From Myoxocephalus aenaeus (taxonomy: Eukaryota; Chordata; Actinopteri; Perciformes; Cottidae), in contig JBAMJR010000001.1 of the NCBI GenBank assembly GCA_038501785.1, forward strand, positions 457,001 to 521,000: a stretch of 64,000 nt of DNA, written 5' to 3'. Under the pieces are notes generated by a model, which searched no databases, was not told the DNA's origin, and saw nothing but the letters and a program-made list of their open reading frames with translations. How positions within the stretch are numbered: position 1 is the stretch's first letter; each line of letters begins with the position of its first letter. Positions 1-11,200 of this stretch are shown piece after piece. The position numbers and the translations under genes were made by a program.

Positions 1-366
1 TAGGAACAGAAAAATTATTAACAGAGTTTTAAGCAAACAATTACAAATAAAGAAAACATGAATAATTCAATAAACCAAAATGAGAAAAAAATAAAACTTA
101 CAGGACAAAGAAAATTAAGTTCTATGAGTACAACTTTATGTACTAACTGTGAAGATTTACGACAGCTGAATTAATCAGTCGATTATCCAGGGAATAGACT
201 TCCTTTTGACATTCATTATTTTCTCTTAATTTTCGGGAAAAGACCGGAACGGACATGAATTATCTTCAACGATTTAGAGGTTAGCATATTGTTTGCAATG
301 TTACGTTTGGAGTGCGACAGAAATAAAAGAATAAAAGAGATATAGATCAGTCAAATTACCCTAAAT

Positions 367-613
367 CAGTGGGTCTCAACCGTTTTTCAGTGATGTACCC
401 CCTGTGGAATTATTACCCCCCTAACCAGCACAAAGCATTTTTGGTTGAAAAAACGATGTAATACACAGCGCTGTGCCATCAGTGTCTGATTTAATATATA
501 ATATATACAATTCAGTTGAATAACTTACACTTATATTATATAATTGATGCTAATTTTAAATACATATTTTTTTAAATCTCAAGTACCCCCTGGGTTGCCT
601 TCAAGTATCACTG
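367..613. mobile_element. hAT-type MITE with 8-bp target duplication
   Basis: Begins CAGTGGGTCTCAACC and ends AAGTATCACTG, so the termini are short inverted CAGTG ends typical of hAT elements. It is bordered by ccctaaat (359-366) and ccctaaac (614-621), an 8-bp target duplication with one mismatch. The GTACCCCCTG motifs near both ends are typical of a common teleost MITE. There is no coding capacity. Confidence 0.75.
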
Positions 614-3055
614 CCCTAAACTAAATACACTGTCAATACCTTTTTAAAGTGCTATACTATAGGAAATAATTAAATGAGAGGAAAACAAGGGCATGACGTT
701 GCTAATAGCTTTCTAAAAGAGTGCTCTGACGCTGGAGTTCGACGCCGTTTTTGACTGCGGCCAGAAAATGAACAGCTGAATTAAGTGTGATAGTTTGAGA
801 CGCCTATCAATCAAGCAAACATGCTCCCAAACATATTTCTCTTCAAAGCTGCTCTAATCAATGTTTTGATATCAACAATGGGTCAGATGATATGCAACGT
901 GACAAGAGTTGAATTTCACAGTAATAATTATCTCCCAATTGTGCAGCTCTGCAGAGTATACCAGTGTTGTTTAGCTTCTTGTTTTGGTTGCAAGGCACAC
1001 AACTATACTGCTCTTTTAGTTCAGTGTCACTGCTCTCATCAGCTTATTATGTACGAGTTATGAAGAGAGGAAACTCCAAATGGATGCAAATGTTGCTTTT
1101 TGTCTGCTGGATTAGTAAAGTAAAAAGTAAATGTCCTCATATCAACTTCATGTGGTGATAATATGCCAATGTTTTGTTAAAATATTTATGTGAGGCCTTC
1201 ATGTGTCTTTAAGGTTTAAGATAGATGAGTATACACAATTAGACATGCATTAGAAGAAGCAAAATTGGCCTTTAAGAGCCTAATATCATAATCCTAATAT
1301 TATATCACCAAGAGTATTTTTTTGAGCCAGCATTTGAAGGAGCTGTATCTTGAGGCTTTTCCGCATTAGCTTCAGCATTTCTCACAGTGGCTGCTCAATG
1401 GAAATAATGCACTGTTAACACTCGCAGTATATTCTGTGTAAGGGCTTCAGTGAAGTGACCATGCACATTGATCCGATGCACCAAATTGGTATCGGGGGCC
1501 AATACTGACCTTTATTAAGCGGTTTGGGAATCTGCCATGATGTAACCAATCCACTTTAAGCACAGTTTCTTTGTTAATCTTCTTCTAAAATTAATTGTTT
1601 GGGGTCGATAAGACTGTACCAAAGATGGTGGAGCTGCAGGCTAAAAGCTTTGGAAAGCTCAGCTCAGCTGAGTGCAGAGAAGTCCATAAAATCATTTTGT
1701 AATTCCTTGACGCGGGTCAGAGGATCCAGCAGGGAATGCACTGGCACCTGCACACAGAGACGAGTGAAAGTTCTCAGAGCGCGCTGAGTTTTGTCTCTGA
1801 AAGGAGGCCGACACGAGGTGAAGAAGTGCACAGATGGTCGGATAGCCAAATAGGGAGCATGACTGAACGGTTTGATGTGATCAAATTTTGATCTGATGAG
1901 AGGAAAAGGTTTTGGAAAGCTATGTGTTAAAGTGCACATCACTTTGGGGCAAAGCAGATTAGCAGAAGATTACCTTTCCTTTTCCTTTGCACAAGTATTG
2001 TCGTACTGAAGATCGGTCTGGGTCTTAAAAACAGTCTCAGACTTGTTTTAGAGTCCTCCGCATATTTTATTTCAAGACCTCAACTGCGGGCATATCACTA
2101 AACTGCCTGTGCATTGGCTGTTTTATTTATTAGCACAATTGCTGTAATTGCTCATAGAAAACAAAGGGAAATTCCCACACATACACGTCACCTCTGCATT
2201 GCCCTTTGATTATTTTATCAAGACATTTCATCACTTATACACACACGCATACAATAATATAGGTGAATGAAGAGGATTCTGTTTTCTGTGGGTCTTTTAA
2301 TGGGAATGTGGATCTTTCAGATCTATTTGAGGAGTTATCCGGTTTGCATGTTCCACATTTGATGTGCGTCATCAAGTGTGGGACTCACACGGGTCTGGTC
2401 TTGACTCATTTGTGCCTCCCTCAATACAAAATTAAATAATGTTGCTTGAGGCTGCAGGGGTCATACGATAGCTTCATGGTATGATGGGAGGGGTCATGCA
2501 ATGTGTTGCTTGTTCTTATCACCGTTCGTGTAATATATGCAATATGTGTAATGTGTGGTTATTATGAGCTATAATAAGCAGACGATATGTCGTGTGTCAT
2601 ATCATAAGTGCAACATTTGAAGACAAATTTCCCAATGGGGACAATAAAGTTGATCAAATATTGTCGGCATATTGACTTGGTCGCAGGCCCTCAAAGTCTT
2701 GTCTCGGTCTTATACACTCGGGTCTTTATTACTTTGTCTGGTTTAGGCAAAATGATTCTGTTTTGCATGTCTTGTGGCTTATTTCAAAAAGTGATTGCAC
2801 TTAGGTCAGCAAAATATAAAACCACGTTAAACACTTCCTACTCCTCTAAGCTGTCGTTGAGAAACAGTCTGTATTGTAATGGAATCCTATTCAACACCAC
2901 CAGAAGCATACACAATCACCATTGAGTTGAATCAATACCTCTCTTATCCTCTCAAGAATACTACTTGTTGCATGATTCATATGTGGAGGTGCATTATACA
3001 AGATGGTAAACCATTTCCCGGCTCTCTTTTTCCTTGTCTAATGAATAACTTTCTT

Positions 3056-3216
3056 GTCTTCTTCTTCTTCTTCTTCTTCTTCTTCTTCTTCTTCTTCTTC
3101 TTCTTCTTCTTCTTCTTCTTCTTCTTCTTCTTCTTCTTCTTCTTCTTCTTCTTCTTCTTCTTCTTCTTCTTCTTCTTCTTCTTCTTCTTCTTCTTCTTCT
3201 TCTTCTTCTTCTTCTT
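3056..3216 (+). repeat. (TTC/CTT)n microsatellite, about 53 units
   Basis: An uninterrupted pyrimidine trinucleotide array on the coding strand of med13l, ending about 10 bases before the AG at 3227. It serves as the polypyrimidine tract for exon A. Confidence 0.98.
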
Positions 3217-3227
3217 TCCTGCTGCAG

Positions 3228-3311
3228 ATGCTTGATGGATAAGGGGTTCGTGAGGATCGGGAAGTGGTTCTTCAAGCCTCATGAACTGCAAGAAAAGCTG
3301 TTGGGCAACAG
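3228..3311 (+). CDS. med13l: med13l exon A (Med13_N)
   Basis: Encodes CLMDKGFVRIGKWFFKPHEL and eight more residues, matching the conserved Med13_N segment. The acceptor is gctgcag ending at 3227 and the donor is gtaaga at 3312. The exon takes one base to finish a split codon and leaves two. At 84 bp it is symmetric, so skipping would keep frame. It sits between a TTC tract and a CA repeat. Confidence 0.95.
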
Positions 3312-3326
3312 GTAAGAACTTTCAAT

Positions 3327-3398
<72 letters not shown>

Positions 3399-3642
3399 CA
3401 TTGAGATTTAGTCGCTGGACTTCTTCCGCATGCTTTGTGTGCCACAAGGTTTCCCGTGTGTTAGTCTGTGAGAAATACACACTACAGAGGTCCATGTGTG
3501 TGACCGGGTGTGACACGGCGAGGCAGCTTGAATGGCTTTCATGTGATTCAGTATTTGTCGAGTCCCCTCTCCTTGATGTTCCTACGGCTGGCTCATGGTG
3601 TGAGACTGTTAAAAAAAAAAAATGGTGGAGAGAGGTGAGAGT

Positions 3643-3684
<42 letters not shown>

Positions 3685-3710
3685 GCACGCTCTCTGGGCG
3701 AAAAGAGAGT

Positions 3711-3748
<38 letters not shown>

Positions 3749-6304
3749 AATGTCATGCTGTGTAAGTGTGTAGGCAATGTGGGAGACAGTCAGACAGACT
3801 GAAACTGAGTAAAAAAGAGGGGTGGGTGTGATGACAGTTGCTCAGCTTGTTGCTTCAGCATTATAGTCTGCCCACTTCAACTTCTTCTGATGGTGAGGAT
3901 GCAACATTCCTTACATCTCTAACTTAGCGGCACTTAAATGCATTTAAGCAGGAAACCACTTAGCTGTCAAATCTGTTAGTATACCGCTTAGAGGGAGCAA
4001 ACAGAATACAAACATCCTTTTATTTATAGTTGTGGTTTTTTAACTAGACCGCTGCAAATTGCATTGTCATGCATATGTAGTGCAAATTAAGAGATGCACA
4101 GACAGCTCTAGCTCTAGAAAGCTGCTGACACACGTGCAGTCTGCTGTGATGCGCTGTAGCAAACTCAGGTTTAGTTGTTGAGGTGAAAGTCCCTCAGTGA
4201 GACGCACCGGGTGTCATCCCAAGAGCGTGTGTGTCACATACGTGTAGAGTTCGCACAAATACTGTGAGGCAGTCTGACGTGAAACTTGTTGTGACCTAAA
4301 AGCACTCTCATGGTAAAAAAATATGGCACATACAGGTGATAGGTTAAAGGAACAAAAGGTGCTTCCTTGCAGGGCGGAAAAGGAGAAAAGAAGGGAAAAA
4401 CATTTCTACCAGATATAACCACCATTATAAACTACCACATGGCAGTGAAGCATTATAGAGACACTGATCGGTCAATTACATTAGTGTGGTAAGTGGCGGT
4501 TGTGTGTGTGTGCATGCATACTGCATGCATACAAGCACATGTCTTTTTCTGCAATTACACTCAGCGTTTCAGTGCAGAGATTCACATGTGAGTGTGTCTC
4601 TTTTGTGCATCATGTAAATCCTCCCCATTTTGACAGCTCTATATGAATATGCTGTCAGCTGGTACGCCCCCTGCTGAGCCAATCCTGACTTGTTCTGTCT
4701 GTAAATTATTGAGCATCCTGGAAGGAGAGGAAGAGAGGGAGAAGGGGAGAAAGAGAGACGCTTTCCCAAGCGCATAGAGCACAAACAAATACAAATCGTA
4801 TGCAGATGTCTGCAGCACTGGCCATGCTGTTGCATGCTTGCACTCTGCAGGTGTTGCATGTATCACATTGTCTCAAGGATCCATGGCATTTCTCCGTTCC
4901 ACGTGTCTCCACTGCTTGCTTCCAGCACACATTGCACACACACACACATGCTATCCTAAATGGCCACACACACACCATCCCTCGTTCCCAGAATAGCAGT
5001 GTTGCCCCACAATTGACAGTGTGAGCCTTAAGGACCCCTGCAGATCCCTGGCCGTCAGTTTCTTCATGCCATGAGGGAACATTGCTCAGTTAGGCATACA
5101 CTGACCTCCTGCCTCAGCGGTAACCAGCTCCTTTGTCTCTTCTTCACTCCCACACTGTGCCTTTTATCCCCAGTAGGGGGCGCTTCAGTGCTAATATATC
5201 AATGCCCCCTTAGCCGTGCCAACTCCTGTGCCTTGGCGCCACTACCTTTGTCAGGCTTATCTGGTGTTTATCTCCTATGTGTCCCGGGGGCACGCCGAGG
5301 ATTGGCACATTCAGGACACATCCAAACCACCCTCCTCCTCCGAGGCCCCCTCCTCCTCTCTTAGCACAACACTCGTGCTCTCTTTGTGTCTGAATGAGAG
5401 GAAGGCACTCTGGGTTGGTAACGGATTGCATCAGACGCTGAGGGGAGCAAAAGAGAGAGAGAGAGAGTTACAGGGAGGGAGAGAGGGAGAGAGAGACTCA
5501 GTGTGTGTGTGTGTGTGTGTGTGTTGGGGAGGTGGGGATCAGAGAAGATGGGGGGTCGTAAATTAATCATTACTATAGACGGCTGAATGGATGTATTAAA
5601 GACTGTCTCTCTCATTAGTTCAGTCAATTCTATGCACGGCAAATACACTACACAGTATATTTGTTAATCTAGATGCTTTCATTGGCATTAATGACCATAT
5701 ACTCATGCATAAATAATATATTAATATATTTTACTGTGTAATAGAGCTGTCCTCTGGTGCTAGACCAAGAAACAGAAGCAAGTTGCTCTGCCTATTAAAC
5801 TACTTTTTTTTTTAAAAGCACTAAAATCCTCACTTGACCTGAGAGAAAAAAACCTCTCCTCTCCTCTCCTCTCCTCTCCTCTCCTCTCCTCTCCTCTCCT
5901 CTCCTCTCCTCTCCTCTCCTAACCAGGGACCAATGACAATGAAATATTAGCCATCTCCAAGGCAACACAGATGTGCTGTTAGGCCACATCACAAGGTCAC
6001 AGAATCTCCAGAAAAATACAAAACAACAACAATATATATCAGAAATATTCTTTTCTCATACCACTTTCACATTTTACTACTGGGCATGCATCTCTGATTG
6101 AACCGGTGCAATATGTTAACTGATGCCAAGGTTGTTTACTTTTATTAATTTGCACAATTAAAACAGCCTGATGAATGGATATATGCTGGGGAGGAAGAGA
6201 GCCAGGGGGGTTTGTACAAAGTCCTCCCTAATATGAAAATGTTATTTAATCAAGTTTCATAAACAGACAGGTAAGAACAAACAACAAGAATATTAGCAAG
6301 TAAA

Positions 6305-6359
<55 letters not shown>

Positions 6360-8205
6360 GGTATGTTCAGTTAAATATTTCCCCAGGTGCTTTCAGGGGC
6401 TTAAAAAACACTTGAACTCCCAGTTGCTATAAGTGAGAGAAAGAAAGTTACAGGCTTCTGCCAAACAAGTTGTGTGCAACACGATGCTAATGCATTAGTA
6501 ATAGTTTGAAGAGTAAAAAGAATGTACGGCTTTAAGGCTTACTTGAATTAGGGCTGGGTGATAATTAAATATGATAATTTATCCTCTTTCAATTTAATCA
6601 TATTGTGATGCAATCTTATATTGAGATATCTTGATGCTCATTAATTTGGTCCTTCTTAATACGAAAAAAGTTCTTAATAAAATGAGGAAATAGTCAGTAC
6701 TTTCCATGTGTCAAGTAGTTTAAACAGCACAAAAATCGACTTGACCATGTTTCAAAAAGACAAAGCATTTCCCCCCCCCCCGGGTAATTCAATAAATAAA
6801 TTATTATATGTGTCGTAATAAATATATGAAATGGCCAAGAAGATAGATAGAACGTTTTTTTATTTTTCATTACAGAACTAGATTATCAGTGTAAATATGT
6901 AAAATTGTTGATGGGTAACTGGTGTATGATCCTAGATGTGTTGTATTGTCTTTAGATTTTCTTACTGGTTGACTTGCAGCCAGCTGATTATTTGACTTGT
7001 TACAAAGACTGACTGCATGAATGGTGGACTGACTAAAATACGTTGACTGGCTTGTGAAGGCCAGGGGTGAATAAAGGCTCAGGATTTGGATTTAGAGCAA
7101 AAGGATTTAGAGAGAGTGTTGAGTGAGGAATTTTTAATTAGTTTTTCAATACTTCAGTCAGTAAATACTTGTTAGTAGCACCCTGAAGGAGAAGACATCT
7201 CGTCCATTCTTCCTCTTGCTCTTTATTATCCCGCCGTCCAGACTTTTGCTTTGCAGTCAACTTCTTATGCAAACTTCAGAGCGAGAAACTTCAAGATGCT
7301 AATGTTTTTAATAGAAGTCGATTATTCAGGTCACCGTGACCATACAAAGTGCAATGATCTGGCTCCTTCAGTAAAAAGTGTTGGAAATGTAAATATTAGA
7401 TTTACAGTTTCTGCAGAGCAATAGGAGGCTGACATGTGTTCAGGAGGAAGATTCTCTTCACAAGAAAACTCTGTCTTGGCATTTTTTTTTTTCCAAAGAA
7501 GCCAACTCAAAGCCACTACTATGTAAATGACACTGAAATATGTGTGTTTGTGTGTATGACAAAATAACAATAAAAACTAAAGCACCGCTTTTGCAATCGT
7601 TTATTAATCTGACTGTTCTTTTACTGTTACTATGTGCTTCAGTCAGCAGTAAAACACTTTTAGAGAGAGAGATGAGATCTATGCAGACTCATTGATTGAC
7701 TACTTTGCACTGGAGCCATTCAAATGTTAATGTACCAGAAGACTGAGACAGTATCTGATGTCATGTCGAGTTCAGTGTTATTTAAGTCATTTATTTGTGC
7801 TTTTAAGATGAAAGTTCAGAGGCCGGGCGGGGGGGCATCCCTTCATTCACCCTTGATAAATATTTGCATTACTGAAATATTTACGTTTTCTCCTGTGAAA
7901 CGCGTCTGCGGTCTCTCTAGAGACGTGAAGCAGAGAACACGTGAGGCGCTATCCTCCAGATTTCTATTATTACCAGGTAAAACCACTGGGAGGGGGGAGA
8001 GAGAGAGAAGGATGCGAAAGAGAAAAAAACCTCACAGAACAATAGAGAGGATGGTGATACATCACAGCAACAGCCTTCCAACAGATCCTTTCCTTCTTTT
8101 TTTTTATTAGGACCACAGACATCCAAATCCAGTATTCACAGTTTATTATTTGCAGTTTTTCAGGACTAACAAGACATGGAATTTCAACCGCGATAGGCTG
8201 ATATT

Positions 8206-8237
<32 letters not shown>

Positions 8238-11200
8238 AACAGTTTGTGTCCTTGAGCACCTTTTCCTTGTGAATCCATATACATAGTTGGAGCAGTGTTT
8301 GAGCACAAACATTGTGATAGCAACACTGGCTAAAAACCACCCACTGGGAGCCACTGAATAATACATCAAGCTAACTGCATCCCCCTTATGCTTGTGTTAA
8401 TACTGGTGTGTCACCAGCGAGTCCGAGAGTTTTTGTGTGTTTTTGTTTGTATGGAATAAAGTCATTGTGCCGGTGCAATGGAAGGGCGTTAGGAGCATGT
8501 GTACACGCTGCTCACAAGAGCTATAAGTGGGTAAACATCCTCTACATCGGTCCACCAGAGCAGTGTTGACTCTCTTGTGCTTCCGAGAGATCTGTTCAGA
8601 ATATGCAGGAAGAGTTAGGCAGCTCGATGAAGATGAAGATAACTCATAAAAGTGCTGCGGTGGTGGCAGACAGAGCATTTAAGGTGCAGATTAAGGAGAT
8701 TAATCCCCCTGATTTGAGAGTGGAAGAAAATGCTATCGTGCCTGCTGAGTGCACATGACTGTTAATGATATCTAAACAACGTTATCACGTCATGGGCTTT
8801 AGATGGCTCTAACAGTGTAAAAAAACATTTCTTTTGAACTGTTTATTGCTCTCTAACACTAATCTAATCTTGTTTTTATTTATTTTTACTCCCACGGGGT
8901 AACACATGAGAAACACCCCACAACGGAGATAACCGCTCCTATTTGGTGTGCCTGTGATTGTACACACAGATGCATGTGTGTCAAGTCCATGATGCATGTC
9001 GGACATTAACCAGCTCCCCTGCCGGCTGCCTGGCTGGCTGGCGGCGCCGTGATGAGGTGCAAAGACACATGTTGTCACATGAAAGCAACACAGTCGCTCC
9101 ACCTTCTTTGTTCAGTGGCTTTCAAACAGGAGTGTGATGCACGCTTGTCTGTTGTCACATGTAGTTGTCTTCCGTCGACATGCATACCTTTATATACACA
9201 TTCGCACACATATCATATTATGTATTTTGCCGTTAACGTTGGCATACACGCTTAGACACTTACAGTGCATATGAAGCCAAATGAAATGGACACACAGGCG
9301 TACACTGAGTGTGTGTGTGTGTGTTTTCCTGATCTACATTCCCTGATTGATTTCACCATAAAATTGTGCTCAGTAGCCTCCCATTAAAACTCTGATCTCA
9401 TCGATATGTGTGCAGCAATTGTAGTGCGTGGCACTGAATTATTCACCTCCTCCTCTTTCTCTCACACTCGTTTTGCTCTCACTCCTCATCTTACACTGTA
9501 TCTCTCCTTCCATGTCTTCCTAATTTCCTCTCCATCCTTCTATTTTCCCCTTTTCGTCTCTTGTTCATGCATTGCCTTAATTGCTCTACCTCCAGTGCTC
9601 ACTCTGTCTCCATCTTCTTCCATTGCTGGCTTTCTTTCTGCCCTGCTCGTCCTCCTTTCACTCTTACTTATTTTTCTCAATCCCCCTCCACACACCACCT
9701 CTTCCCTCTCTCTCCCTCTCTCTCTCTGTCTCCTCTCTCTATATCTCTCCAGTTCTGTCAGCCCTGAGGCGAGTCTCAGCCATCACTCCTCTTCATTTAT
9801 TAATACCTGTACTCATGCAGCCCAGCACACAGCTGCCTCACATCTCTGTCCACTGTACTCACACACATATATACAAAAAAAACACACTCACACGCACGCT
9901 TGCAGAGTGCACAAATGTCCCCTGAGGATGCAAGAAGCCCAGTGTGTCCACACACTCGCACCCGCTTACTGTGCAGAAAAATGCCCTTTGTAAAAGGACA
10001 GGGAGCATCAATCTAGCAGCTGCGTCAGCCTACAGTTTGATGCTCTTTTTGTAGTTCTCCTTTTCCCTGAATCACATTTAATTGCACTTTATTGCAGCTA
10101 TAATAAGTCTAAGGTCATAATAATTGCACATTAGTTAATGGAGACTGATTGCCTCTCTGTACACAACATTCATTTTAAACCTGTTTTATATTCATCAGTG
10201 GCCTTTTTGGGCTCTGCTATATAATGTATAAGGTGGATTTAATTGAGAGCACCAAGGTGAACAATTCTTTATCAGCGCACAATATTGTCAAATAATTCCT
10301 GAAATATCAAAAGTATTCAGCCTCTAATTCCTCTGGATCGCTGTCTGATTTTATGACAGCGAAAGAGACGATGATACAAAGAGAGAACACAGGATTTTCA
10401 ACAGCGATTCCCCGCTATTTGGCAAGAGCTGCCGTTTTTACGAGGGGTCTTGAGGGAGTCGTGTTTTTGTACTTGCATCAGTCCCGATCAGTGCGCACAC
10501 ATCTCGTAAAAAAATATATAATAACAGTATAAACAGAATTATCATCACAAGAGGGAAATAAATTCTAATGGATGCTTCATTTCACAGCCTTATTTAATCT
10601 GTATAGGGCAGCCAGAGCAGGAAGTGTAACACAGTGAAATGCATACGATCAATCAACCAATCAATCACCCTCTGAAAATAAGACTTCCTGATTTATTTGT
10701 CTTAAGTGCCATTAGCCGTGTCTTTACATATAGGTAAATTATCATAAAGAATCACTGCAAACACGGAAGATATTTGGAGCATTTGTCTCTATGCTTTTCA
10801 ATAGACTCTTTAATTATTCTAAATGTAAATGGTGACCGTTGCATATCGGCATGTCAGTTCGCTGGACTGCTGGTACTCTTGACTCACAGCTGTTCCCCTG
10901 AGCGTCCCAGTGCAGCTATATATAGCTCTTCATGTGTGTAATGATGCACTGAGGACAAGGTTGGAGAGCAGCGGCATTGAAAGCATTTTGACTCATGCAT
11001 TGTACAGATGTGAATTGTGGAGATGATGGATTAGTGCTGTTGAGAGTGTGAGAGAATGTGTGCCTGGAGGTGCGAAGGCAACTTGTGCTTGTGTGTGCAA
11101 TGTATGCACCTCTCCTGTGATTGTGCATCATTGTGTTTAAACCACCTGTTATGAGGGTGTATTTTTCTCCGGGAGCATCAGCAATGTTTATGAAGCAGAG

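Larger units (their letters stand above)
1..3227 (+). other. med13l intron upstream of exon A (partial)
   Basis: Because the exon at 3228 is internal, this stretch is intronic. I found no match to the upstream MED13L exons and no other gene. It contains a hAT-type MITE (367-613) and ends in a long TTC tract that abuts the 3' splice site. Confidence 0.75.

Noticed and set aside
821..1158. Two overlapping plus-strand open frames of 80 and 64 codons
   Set aside because: No domain or composition suggesting a protein, and they lie in a med13l intron. I could not match them to the missing N-terminal MED13L exons.
3056..3291. Long poly-Phe, poly-Ser, poly-Lys and poly-Arg reading frames across the TTC array on both strands
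   Set aside because: They are translations of a pure trinucleotide repeat in an intron. The only coding part is the med13l exon from 3228.
9406..9993. 195-codon plus-strand frame rich in Ser and Leu
   Set aside because: A product of CT-rich low-complexity DNA in the large intron. No splice-compatible link to med13l and no family resemblance.
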